Below are positions 41,201-46,963 of a stretch of DNA of 46,963 bases, one piece after another. How positions within the stretch are numbered: the first letter of the stretch is position 1; each line of letters begins with the position of its first letter. Source of the stretch: Microbacterium flavescens (GTDB taxonomy: Bacteria; Actinomycetota; Actinomycetes; Actinomycetales; Microbacteriaceae); NCBI RefSeq assembly GCF_018588945.1, contig NZ_JAFIWA010000011.1, forward strand, positions 1 through 46,963. Reading direction: 5' to 3'. The position numbers and the translations under genes are program-made. Under the pieces are notes generated by a model that was not told the DNA's origin, made no database searches, and worked only from the letters and a program-made list of their open reading frames with translations.

Positions 41201-42711
41201 CGATCGACCTGCGCGACCTGCCCCTCGAGGGCGACCAGCGCATCCCGATCGGGCTTGCCGACATCCCGCAGCGGCAGCTTCAGGAGGCGGTGTACTTCCA
41301 GCCCGACACCGACGGCCATATGCTCGTCTACGGCACGAGCGGCGCGGGTAAGAGCGCAGCTCTCCGCACGATCGGCATCGCCGCGGGCGCACGGCCCGAC
41401 CTCGGGCGGGTCGCCGTGTACGGAATCGATTTCGGAACCGGTGCCCTCCGCTCGATGGAGATCATGCCGCACGTCGGGTCGGTCGTCTCGGGCGACGACG
41501 TCGAGCGCGTGCAGCGGCTGCTGCGCACTCTGCGCGGAGTCCTCGACGACCGCGCGAAGCGGTACTCCGACGTGAACGCCGCCACCCTCACCGAGTACCG
41601 GCAGATCACCGGCGACACGGCCGAGCCGCGCATCATCCTGCTGCTCGACGGGTTCGGCGTCTTCAAGCAGGACTGGGAGACGTCGTCGACGCGCTCTGCC
41701 TTCTACGGCATCTTCATGCGTCTCCTGGGCGAAGGCCGGCCGCTCGGTGTGCACGTCGTCGCAACGGCGGACCGCTACGGAGCGGTGCCCACGGCGGTCA
41801 GCGCCAACGTCACCAAGCGCATCGTGCTGCGGATGTCGGACGAGGGCGCCTACTCGATCCTCGGCGTCGCCAAGGACGTCCTCAATGAGCGCAGCGTCCC
41901 GGGCCGGGCGATCGTCGACGGCCTCGAGACCCAGGTCGCGGTCATCGGGGGCACCACCAACGTCGCCGAGCAGAATGCCGCGGCCGAGGCATTCGCCGCC
42001 GCGCTGCGCGCCTCCGGTGCCGTCGAGGCCAAGAACATCGGGTCGCTGCCGGTCGAGCTCGACGCCGCCGAGCTGCCGGCGCGCGTGGGGGAGTTCCCCG
42101 CACTCGGCATCGGCGACGACACGCTCGGGCCCAAGGGCTTCGAGCCGGTCGGCACGTTCGTCGTCGCGGGACCGCCGCAGAGCGGCAAGACCACCGCGCT
42201 GCGCGGCATCGTGGCGTCGCTCGAACGATTCGACCCCGACGTCGAGCTGTTCCACGTCGGCGGGCGCCGTGCCGCGCTGCGCGACTACCGTCCGTGGAAG
42301 CAGGCGGTGTCGGCCATCGAGGACGTCCGGGCGTTCGCGAAGGAGCTCAAGGACGTGGTGGCGGACGAGTCGACCACGCGGCGCATCGCCATCGTGGTGG
42401 AGAACATCACCGAGTACGGCGACACCGACGCCGAGCGCCCGCTCAAGGAGCTCTTCCAGGCGATCAACCGCAGCGATCACTTCCTCGTCGCAGACGGCGA
42501 CGTGGCGCAGCTGAGCAGCGGCTACGGCCTGATCGGCGAGCTGAAGGGCGGCCGCCACGGCATCGCGCTGCGGCCGGAGACCTACGACGGCGACTCGCTG
42601 TTCAAGGTGCCCTTCCCGAAGGTGCAGCGTCACGAGTTCCCCGCCGGGCGCGGGCTCTTCGTCGAGAACGGGCAGGTCGTCACCGTGCAGCTGCCGCTGG
42701 TCGCGGAGTAG
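38224..42711 (+). CDS. eccC: EssC/EccC-type type VII secretion ATPase with N-terminal FHA domain
   Basis: Encodes 1495 aa. The N-terminal 95 residues form a beta-rich, ubiquitin- or FHA-like part. An FHA domain follows (GR 125-126, SKRH 140-143, NSANG 158-162), then two membrane helices at about 243-281 and a coiled coil (LQLEIETFETQLDELEEQLEM). Three FtsK/SpoIIIE ATPase modules come next: Walker A GTTGSGKS (Lys717) with IDEF (D817/E818); GTSGAGKS (Lys1043) with LLDGFG (D1142, no Glu); and GPPQSGKT (Lys1322) with a weak IVVENI. This order (N-terminal FHA, two helices, three ATPases in one chain) is that of firmicute EssC rather than mycobacterial EccC, which lacks FHA. It should drive export of WXG100/LXG proteins. 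No EccB, EccD, EccE, MycP, EssA or EssB gene is in the window. The GTG at 38224 overlaps the preceding stop. Confidence 0.95.
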   Translation: MKLKLGLRRGVGSTVDVLVTADSTATVQDVARALAEGDALAAPGGVNASDVPTLLVASPAGRPVHLDPSASIADAPIGSGFDASIVPAVHGAGADGAVTAAVMRIHSGPDAGRTIALPAGTTVIGRVSPAQVLLDDPLVSKRHARVEVDQSIELVDLNSANGLIVDGGLVQRVRVIPGQKITIGATEVSFSLVPRVETDASLVLERGGALMFNRSPRVEDRYAGQEFRHPIIPNEADPRIFPWPMIMAPVLLGLAMFAVTQRPTSLLIVAMAPLMMLGNFIGQRTQQGKKLQLEIETFETQLDELEEQLEMEEIVERERRRAEAPATATVYENAMALGPMLWTRRPEHWNFLGLRLGVGAGHSRNTVQEANDQRGIAQYSQQVRKLRDRFAHIDDVPVIELLPSAGAIGIAGPRELAADVVRGLGVQLFGLHAPNEVVTAAIVDPGWTGDMEWMKWLPHTTSPRSPFAEMALADSQSAGTALLNGLEEAILERLSGSATHRGPLAASEVSMALGKHVGEQRGGGGSAAGDVSLVLFVTHDAPVDRPRLTQVIERGPDAGVYTVFVAPTVESLPASCRTYIDVSNGLDEATVGWVRAGDRAQSVAIEGVSREYAEIFAKRLAPVVDSSSVAADSSDLPASVSLLRLIGTDMAAEPQAAVERWRQNNSIIDRTRGPRPRLRRAGTLKAYVGQGSPDAMSLDLRTQGPHALVGGTTGSGKSEFLQAWVLGMAAEYSPDRVTFLFVDYKGGSAFADCVELPHTVGLVTDLSPHLVRRALTSLRAELHHREHLFNRKKAKDLLELEKRQDPETPPALVLVIDEFAALATEVPEFVDGVVDIAQRGRSLGIHLIMATQRPAGVIKDNLRANTNLRVALRMADAADSNDVVGDAVASTFDPSIPGRGIAKTGPGRLVPFQSGYAGGWTAEEPDRAQVRVAELRFGSVTLWEADGDSESDTHDEDLGPNDQKRLVANLVAAAGEARIPAPRRPWLDDLAGTIDLRDLPLEGDQRIPIGLADIPQRQLQEAVYFQPDTDGHMLVYGTSGAGKSAALRTIGIAAGARPDLGRVAVYGIDFGTGALRSMEIMPHVGSVVSGDDVERVQRLLRTLRGVLDDRAKRYSDVNAATLTEYRQITGDTAEPRIILLLDGFGVFKQDWETSSTRSAFYGIFMRLLGEGRPLGVHVVATADRYGAVPTAVSANVTKRIVLRMSDEGAYSILGVAKDVLNERSVPGRAIVDGLETQVAVIGGTTNVAEQNAAAEAFAAALRASGAVEAKNIGSLPVELDAAELPARVGEFPALGIGDDTLGPKGFEPVGTFVVAGPPQSGKTTALRGIVASLERFDPDVELFHVGGRRAALRDYRPWKQAVSAIEDVRAFAKELKDVVADESTTRRIAIVVENITEYGDTDAERPLKELFQAINRSDHFLVADGDVAQLSSGYGLIGELKGGRHGIALRPETYDGDSLFKVPFPKVQRHEFPAGRGLFVENGQVVTVQLPLVAE

Positions 42712-42716
42712 ACGAG

Positions 42717-42760
42717 GCGAAAGCCCCCCATGGGGAATCCTCCCCATGGGAGGCTTTCGC
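42717..42760 (+). terminator. 44-nt near-perfect inverted repeat after the EssC-type gene
   Basis: The 20-nt arms 42717-42736 and 42741-42760 pair with one mismatch (42726/42751) around an ATCC loop, beginning 6 nt after the stop. It is strong enough to end the 20-kb operon transcript. The inner part is also the operator-like palindrome shared with 46761-46780, so this element may do both jobs. Confidence 0.7.
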
Positions 42761-42782
42761 CCGCTCGGTTAGCCTGGCGGGG
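42729..42782 (+). promoter_or_regulatory. palindromic operator plus promoter of WXG100 operon 1
   Basis: CATGGGGA (42729-42736), ATCC, TCCCCATG (42741-42748), then 21 nt, then TAGCCT (42770-42775), a TANNNT -10. The transcript start is expected near 42782, about 36 nt before the ATG. No good -35 is present at the expected place; the palindrome is centred about 43 nt upstream of the start. The same sequence and spacing recur at 46761-46814. Confidence 0.7.
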
Positions 42783-42817
42783 GGCCAGAGCGGTCCGAGG
42801 TTTCGAAGGGAATGACG

Positions 42818-43105
42818 ATGGCGGATTTCAAGGCTTCTTACGGTGAGATGGAAGCGATGTCGGGCAAGCTCGACAGCGGTCGCGAGGAGATCGGCGACAT
42901 TCTGCGTCGCCTGAAGAGCGATGTGGACCGTCTGCTCGGCGACGACTTCAAGACGCAGCACGCGTCGGGGAAGTTCGGCGAGGGCTACACCGAGCTGACC
43001 ACGGGTCTGGAGAAGGCCATCGAGGGCATCGCCGACATGGGCGAGTCGCTGCGCAAGATGCAGCAGGCGATCAAGGACACCGACCAGGCACTCGCCGGCA
43101 ACTGA
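42818..43105 (+). CDS. WXG100-family protein (EsxA-like), copy 1
   Basis: Encodes 95 aa, predicted as two helices joined by a short turn, the size and shape of WXG100 secreted proteins. The turn lacks a true Trp-x-Gly: the region reads LLGDDFKTQHASGKFGEGY, with Phe in the aromatic position. The C-terminal MQQAIKDTDQALAGN resembles the actinobacterial end but lacks the Tyr of the YxxxD/E signal. The ATG at 42818 is chosen because GAAGGGA ends 7 nt before it; the ATG at 42812 is too close. It probably forms a dimer exported by the EssC-type ATPase coded just upstream. An identical gene begins at 46851. Confidence 0.9.
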   Translation: MADFKASYGEMEAMSGKLDSGREEIGDILRRLKSDVDRLLGDDFKTQHASGKFGEGYTELTTGLEKAIEGIADMGESLRKMQQAIKDTDQALAGN

Positions 43106-43117
43106 CCATCCCGCGGC

Positions 43118-43140
43118 GGCGGCGGCCTGAGGCCGCCGCC
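43118..43140 (+). other. intercistronic hairpin
   Basis: GGCGGCGGCC (43118-43127) pairs with GGCCGCCGCC (43131-43140) across TGA: a 10-bp GC-only stem, 12 nt after the WXG100 stop. It could stabilise the WXG100 message or partly terminate transcription, making WXG100 more abundant than the downstream products. Confidence 0.6.
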
Positions 43141-43166
43141 CCGCCGCGCCATGCGGGGGCGAAGAA

Positions 43167-43481
43167 GTGCCTGACATCTACCTCAACATGCAGGAGCTCG
43201 ACGAGGTGCTCGCCGGACTGAATGCGTCGATCGACGAGTTCGACACGGCGACCGGCGTCGCCGACGGCATCGCCGAGGCGATCGGCCGGCCCGACGGCCG
43301 GGGGTCGCTCCACGGCAAGGCCAACGATTTCGAGGACGACTGGAACAACACGCGCGGCGAGTTGAAGGACAACCTCGATCAGATCCGCACCCATCTCCAG
43401 GACGTCATCGACGGCTGGCGGAACTGGGACGCCGAGGCCGCCGCGGCGATGCAGTCGTCTGCTCCCGACAACGCGGTGTGA
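43167..43481 (+). CDS. small helical WXG100-like or LXG-associated protein
   Basis: Encodes 104 aa, mostly predicted helix and acidic, without a signal peptide (MPDIYLNMQELDEVLAGLN ... DDWNNTRGELKDNLDQIRTH ... VIDGWRNWDAEAA). The length and helical content suit a WXG100-like partner. Its place between a WXG100 gene and a larger LXG-like protein recalls the Lap1/Lap2 helper proteins described beside streptococcal LXG toxins (comparison, not homology shown). The start is GTG at 43167 with only a weak purine-rich stretch (GGGGGCGAAGAA) upstream. The stop is 7 nt before the next ATG. Confidence 0.75.
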   Translation: MPDIYLNMQELDEVLAGLNASIDEFDTATGVADGIAEAIGRPDGRGSLHGKANDFEDDWNNTRGELKDNLDQIRTHLQDVIDGWRNWDAEAAAAMQSSAPDNAV

Positions 43482-43488
43482 GGACACG

Positions 43489-44841
43489 ATGACTCTTCGC
43501 TCCCCTGAGAACCACCTCCTGCGTCGGCTGGAGGGAACGCCCGGCGATGTGCGCCGGTACGGCCAGGACCTCGTCGATGCGGGCGCGGTCATGCGCCGCA
43601 CCGCGACGCAGCTCAAGCGCATCAGCGAGGGCACGCGCCAGATCGCCGAGTCGGTCGACGCCGTCCGCGAGGTCGCGGGCGAGACGTATCCCGACCTCGA
43701 GAAGGCGGCGACGCGGTACGAGCGCACCGGCGGGGTCCTGAAGACCTACGCCGCCGCCCTCGACACGGCGCAGGTCGCGATCCACCCGCTGATCCCGCAG
43801 ATCGAGGAGGCCCATGAGGCCGTCCGGACGGCGAGGTCCGATGAAGCCGACGCCGATCGCCTCGTGCGCGACCACCGGCACCAGATGCCGTGGGAGGACG
43901 ACGTCTCGGACACCCAGAAGCAGGAGGCTCTGGACGCGCAGAGCACCGCCGAGACGAGGCGGGAGAACGCCGAGTCCGATCTGACCGCGCTCTGGGGCAC
44001 CTTCGACCGCAAGTTCTCCACGTGGTCCGACGCCTACGACGATGCCGTCGACGGCATCGAGGAGGCCTTCGACGCGGCCGACAACAACGACGCGTGGGGA
44101 GAGGACCTGCTGCCGGTGCTCGGGTGGATCGCGGTCGGCCTGGCCGTCGTCGCGATCTTCGTGACCGGCCCGATCGCGCTGGCGATCGCCGCGATCGGCG
44201 CGGTCGTCGCGCTGGTGATGGTCGCGATCAACGTCTTGAAGTACGCCAAGGGCCGGGGGAACTGGCTCGATCTGACCCTGTCGATCGTGGGCGTCATCCC
44301 GTTCGCGCGGCCGCTCATCACCGGCGCCCGGGGCGGCATCGCCGCGCTGCGCGGTGTCTCGGCCACGTTCTCCGCAGGGCGCGGCATCATGCGCGCGTCG
44401 GTGCGGTCGACGTTCCCCCGCTTCGGGTACACCCCGATGTCGGGCGGGCCGTTCTCGCGGCTCGCGACCCTCGGCGGCAACGCATGGGCCGGCACGCGCA
44501 ACGCTTACTACGCCGTGCGGTCGGGGATGCGCTCGTCCGCGCTGCTCGGACGCTTCTCGATGCGTGACCTGTTCGTGGATCGTCCCGTGCTGAACCTCTG
44601 GCGCGGCGGGCACAACTCGGTGACCAGCTTCTCGAACTTTTTGATGCGCAACGGTTCGCGCGTGGGGGACGACGCGGTGGTCTGGGCGAACTCCGCCGAG
44701 GTGGCCTCCTTCGCCCCCTCACGGTTCGCCGAGGTCGCCTCCCGCTTCGAGTCGGTTGCGACGTGGGGCATAAACTTCGACTTCATGGGCACGCAGTTCT
44801 CCGGAGGCTACAGCGAGGCGAGAGCGGGTCTGGCGTCGTGA
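43489..44841 (+). CDS. LXG-like candidate type VII substrate with central hydrophobic region
   Basis: Encodes 450 aa. Residues 1 to about 190 are predicted helical and coiled (LLRRLEGTPGDVRRYGQDL, MRRTATQLKRISEGTRQIAESVD, ALDTAQVAIHPLIPQIEEAHEAV), similar in plan to the long helical N-termini of LXG/WXG fusion effectors. Residues about 204-252 hold two adjacent hydrophobic helices (WIAVGLAVVAIFVTGPIALA, AAIGAVVALVMVAINVL). The last 200 residues are basic and glycine-rich and not recognised (FPRFGYTPMSGGPFSRLATLGGN, FDFMGTQFSGGYSEARAG). It could be a secreted polymorphic effector or a structural membrane component; no toxin active site is visible. GAGGA precedes the ATG. The stop overlaps the next GTG. 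Confidence 0.8.
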   Translation: MTLRSPENHLLRRLEGTPGDVRRYGQDLVDAGAVMRRTATQLKRISEGTRQIAESVDAVREVAGETYPDLEKAATRYERTGGVLKTYAAALDTAQVAIHPLIPQIEEAHEAVRTARSDEADADRLVRDHRHQMPWEDDVSDTQKQEALDAQSTAETRRENAESDLTALWGTFDRKFSTWSDAYDDAVDGIEEAFDAADNNDAWGEDLLPVLGWIAVGLAVVAIFVTGPIALAIAAIGAVVALVMVAINVLKYAKGRGNWLDLTLSIVGVIPFARPLITGARGGIAALRGVSATFSAGRGIMRASVRSTFPRFGYTPMSGGPFSRLATLGGNAWAGTRNAYYAVRSGMRSSALLGRFSMRDLFVDRPVLNLWRGGHNSVTSFSNFLMRNGSRVGDDAVVWANSAEVASFAPSRFAEVASRFESVATWGINFDFMGTQFSGGYSEARAGLAS

Positions 44842-45545
44842 CGTCACCGCACTCGTCCTTCGTCTACGCCATCGGCGACGAGGCCGACGCGGCGCGCGAG
44901 CGCAGCATCGGGCCGCGCTGGATGCCGATGAGCATCGGCCTCATCGCCTCGGCGGTGTTCATCATCGTCACGATCGTCAACATCTTCGCGTCCGGCATCC
45001 CGAACCCGGTGGACGGCACGTCCGCCTGGGACTCCGAGGTGCCCTTCCCGCTCATCCCGCTGCCCAGCTGGCTGACGGTGCCCTTCGGGCTCGCCCCGCT
45101 GCTCACGGCCGTGCTGCTGTGGAAGGTCGTCGACGCGCGCCACAAGGGCCTGCTGACGAACACCATCGTGTACTCGCTCACGGTGTTCCTGCTCCTGCCG
45201 ATCATGCTGTCGTGGGCCTACCCCGAGCCGGGCGGCATCGCCGACGGCGATCGCAGCCTCGGCTGGCACTGGCTCGGAGCTCCGCTCGCGCTGGTCGGCG
45301 CCGTCGTCCTGATCGTCCGCCGCACGACGCTGCCCGCCTCGCCGGTGCCACCGGTGGAGCACGACGCGTTCTTCCTCGAGGAGGTGGAGCTCCGCCGCAA
45401 GGCGCGCTACGACAAGAAGGCGCGGGCGCGGCTGGATGACGATCTCGCCGACCTGCACGCTCGCCAGGCCGCGGCGCGCGCGGCCGGCCGGCCCGCGGCC
45501 GAGCAGCCCGGCACCGCCGGCGAGCAGCCCGGACGAGACGGATGA
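44838..45545 (+). CDS. four-helix membrane protein, unknown function
   Basis: Encodes 235 aa. The GTG at 44838 overlaps the upstream stop (GTGA). Four hydrophobic segments: MSIGLIASAVFIIVTIVNIFA, LTVPFGLAPLLTAVLLWKVV, NTIVYSLTVFLLLPIMLSWA and WLGAPLALVGAVVLIV. They are followed by a charged cytoplasmic tail of about 65 residues (VELRRKARYDKKARARLDDDLADLHARQAAA) that looks helical. It may be an immunity protein for the upstream candidate effector or an accessory channel part; neither can be shown. The stop overlaps the next ATG. Confidence 0.75.
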   Translation: MTSPHSSFVYAIGDEADAARERSIGPRWMPMSIGLIASAVFIIVTIVNIFASGIPNPVDGTSAWDSEVPFPLIPLPSWLTVPFGLAPLLTAVLLWKVVDARHKGLLTNTIVYSLTVFLLLPIMLSWAYPEPGGIADGDRSLGWHWLGAPLALVGAVVLIVRRTTLPASPVPPVEHDAFFLEEVELRRKARYDKKARARLDDDLADLHARQAAARAAGRPAAEQPGTAGEQPGRDG

Positions 45546-46132
45546 CGGGGCCGGCCGCAGCACAGCCCGCACTCGGCTTCTCGATGCTCTTCCCGCCCGG
45601 GTGGCGCGAGTTCCGCACCGATGTCGACAGCGAGCGCCGGCTCACCGAGCTCGCCACGCGCGGCGCCCGCGACGCGGGGCGCGCCGACGTCGCCCTCGCG
45701 ATCCGCCAGCACATCCACCGCCTGTTCGAGGGTCTGCGGCGGCGCCGCGCTCTGGGCGTGCACCTGCCCGTCGTCACCACCGACGACTCGGTGCTGCCGG
45801 CGTCGCTCACCGTGGTGCCGGTGCGGTTCGCGCCCGGCGGCCTCGCTCGCGCCGTCGCGGATCGAGCGGACGACTCCGCGGTCGAAGAGGTCGACGCGAC
45901 CGGCGCTCGGTGGTACCGCTGGTACGAGCGGGCGAACGATCTCGAGGGGCAGGATGCCGCGGCATCGGTCACCCTCAACTACATGATCCCGCGCCCCGAC
46001 GACGCGGGCGCCCTGCACCTCCTCTACGCCTACACCGTCCTTGCCGAGGACCGCGGCGAACAGCCCGACCGCTCGCTCGAGACGCTCGGCCACGGGATCA
46101 TCGGCACGTTCGAATGGGGCCGGCCGGCATGA
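45542..46132 (+). CDS. soluble protein of unknown function in WXG100 operon
   Basis: Encodes 196 aa without signal peptide or membrane segment. It begins MTGPAAAQPALGFSMLFPPGWREF; the central part reads SLTVVPVRFAPGG and WYRWYERAND, and the end LHLLYAYTVLAED...LGHGIIGTFEW. The alternation suggests a mixed alpha/beta fold. ATGA overlaps on both sides couple it to its neighbours. Its position next to a candidate secreted protein allows a chaperone or immunity role (inference only). Confidence 0.7.
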   Translation: MTGPAAAQPALGFSMLFPPGWREFRTDVDSERRLTELATRGARDAGRADVALAIRQHIHRLFEGLRRRRALGVHLPVVTTDDSVLPASLTVVPVRFAPGGLARAVADRADDSAVEEVDATGARWYRWYERANDLEGQDAAASVTLNYMIPRPDDAGALHLLYAYTVLAEDRGEQPDRSLETLGHGIIGTFEWGRPA

Positions 46133-46743
46133 CCGACTACGTCATCGACCTCGACGACCGCGACTGGCTCGCAGTGCCGCCGGTCTTCCCCTATCTCGAC
46201 TGGCCGGATGCCGATGCCTGGGCGGCGGCGATCGCGAGCGCAGCCCTCCCCGACGACCCCGAGCGCCGGGCGGCGTTCGAGCGCGCGGCGCGCAACGTCG
46301 CCTCGGAGCGACCGGAGGATGTCGACCACGTGCTGTGGTTCGCTCCCGAGGACGGCCGCGCGATGGGGGTCGCCTTCCTCAGCGTGTACGCTGACGCGCC
46401 GGCGGATGTCGACCTCGAGGAGGTCGCGATGCTCGGCATCGACTCGCCCACGGCGCCCCAGGTGGTCGCGCACGCGTCCGAGCGCTTCGGCACGGTCGTG
46501 CAGGCGGCGGCGACGGTGCGGCTGGCCGACGTCGCCGCCGATCCCGAGACGGCGCACGGCGTGGCCGGCAGCATCCGGACGGTGGCCGCGGCATCCGATC
46601 TGCTGTTCGTCCTCAACGCGGTAGACGAGGACTTCGTCGCGCTGGCGGTCATGCAGCAGCCGATGATCGACCTGTTCGAGCGCATCGAGCTGCTGGCAGA
46701 CGATGACGCCGTGGCCGATGCGGTCCGGCGTCTGGCGCCGTAG
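46129..46743 (+). CDS. soluble protein of unknown function, last gene of WXG100 operon 1
   Basis: Encodes 204 aa, strongly acidic, with no signal peptide or membrane segment (MTDYVIDLDDRDWLAVPPVFPYLDWPD ... VLWFAPEDGRAMGVAFLSVY ... LFVLNAVDEDFVALAVMQQPM). It overlaps the preceding gene by ATGA. Size and strand patterns are similar to the preceding gene, and the two may share a fold, but I see no convincing alignment. It is followed directly by the second WXG100 promoter region. Confidence 0.7.
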   Translation: MTDYVIDLDDRDWLAVPPVFPYLDWPDADAWAAAIASAALPDDPERRAAFERAARNVASERPEDVDHVLWFAPEDGRAMGVAFLSVYADAPADVDLEEVAMLGIDSPTAPQVVAHASERFGTVVQAAATVRLADVAADPETAHGVAGSIRTVAAASDLLFVLNAVDEDFVALAVMQQPMIDLFERIELLADDDAVADAVRRLAP

Positions 46744-46760
46744 CGGCGCGATGGGGCGAG

Positions 46761-46814
46761 CATGGGGAATGGTCCCCATGTGCACCTGAGCGCGCTCGGG
46801 TTAGCGTTGAGGCA
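46761..46814 (+). promoter_or_regulatory. palindromic operator plus promoter of WXG100 operon 2
   Basis: CATGGGGA (46761-46768), ATGG, TCCCCATG (46773-46780), 21 nt, then TAGCGT (46802-46807). The palindrome and its distance to the -10 equal those at 42729-42775, while the bases between are largely different. A further perfect inverted repeat, ACCGGGTC-G-GACCCGGT (46814-46830), lies in the leader; it is not present in copy 1. Confidence 0.7.
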
Positions 46815-46850
46815 CCGGGTCGGACCCGGTCCACGACGAAGGGAATGACG

Positions 46851-46963
46851 ATGGCGGATTTCAAGGCTTCTTACGGTGAGATGGAAGCGATGTCGGGCAA
46901 GCTCGACAGCGGTCGCGAGGAGATCGGCGACATTCTGCGTCGCCTGAAGAGCGATGTGGACCG
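46851..46963 (+). CDS. WXG100-family protein, copy 2 (cut by window end)
   Basis: The first 37 codons are visible and identical in DNA to the first 113 nt of the gene at 42818. Identity begins upstream at the ribosome-binding site (46837 against 42804) and runs 127 nt to the window edge without a mismatch. Upstream of that the two leaders differ. It is therefore the start of a second WXG100 cassette on the same strand, duplicated recently or kept identical by gene conversion. Confidence 0.9.
   Translation, partial: MADFKASYGEMEAMSGKLDSGREEIGDILRRLKSDVD

Noticed and set aside
46814..46830. Second palindrome ACCGGGTC-G-GACCCGGT in the leader of WXG100 copy 2 as a shared operator
   Set aside because: No counterpart in the leader of copy 1. 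A 1-nt loop cannot form a hairpin well. Noted only in the promoter entry.

Overview
The window is about 47 kb of very GC-rich DNA with actinobacterial gene content: RpoB and RpoC of actinobacterial type, GTG and TTG starts, many ATGA/GTGA start-stop overlaps, and WXG100 proteins. The over-represented heptamer GGATGCC/GGCATCC and the gene set suggest Microbacteriaceae, probably Microbacterium or a close relative (inference). No rRNA, tRNA, IS element or CRISPR array was seen.

Left part (1-11.2 kb). A spermidine-synthase-like methyltransferase (minus strand) diverges from a 5-oxoprolinase operon, pxpA plus a fused pxpB-pxpC. These converge on a three-gene minus-strand operon (11226 to 3309). 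It encodes three paralogous STAND/NLR-like ATPases, each with an N-terminal DUF4062 domain, an NB-ARC-type NTPase and a TPR-like C-terminus. The DUF4062 part of two of them is identical in protein and differs at only 4 of 384 bases, a sharp gene-conversion-like tract. This operon and rpoB are transcribed from back-to-back promoters only 9 bp apart.

Centre (11.3-22.6 kb). rpoB-rpoC end in a strong hairpin terminator. Next come two convergent extracytoplasmic proteins that look like inverted paralogues, two multi-pass membrane proteins and a conserved hypothetical.

Right part (22.7-42.7 kb). One tightly coupled nine-gene operon encodes: a Ser/Thr kinase with no extracellular sensor; a 1982-aa Ig/FN3 surface protein; a MoxR ATPase; a DUF58 protein; a transglutaminase-fold protein lacking its catalytic Cys and His; an FHA membrane protein; a small protein with 17-residue threonine-containing tandem repeats; an RDD-FHA protein; and an EssC/EccC-type type VII secretion ATPase with its own FHA domain. 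It resembles the bifidobacterial PFNA cluster (pkb2-fn3-aaa-atp-duf58-tgm) joined to a minimal WXG100 secretion system. The likely logic is that the kinase phosphorylates threonine motifs, which FHA domains on the membrane proteins and the secretion ATPase then read.

Right end (42.7-46.96 kb). A separate operon carries a WXG100 protein, a second small helical protein, a 450-aa LXG-like candidate substrate, a membrane protein and two unknown soluble proteins. A second WXG100 gene then starts, identical to the first for all that is visible, and is cut by the window edge. Both WXG100 genes are preceded by the same palindrome, CATGGGGA-N4-TCCCCATG, at exactly the same distance from a -10 element. 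This looks like a common activator or repressor site controlling repeated WXG100 cassettes.
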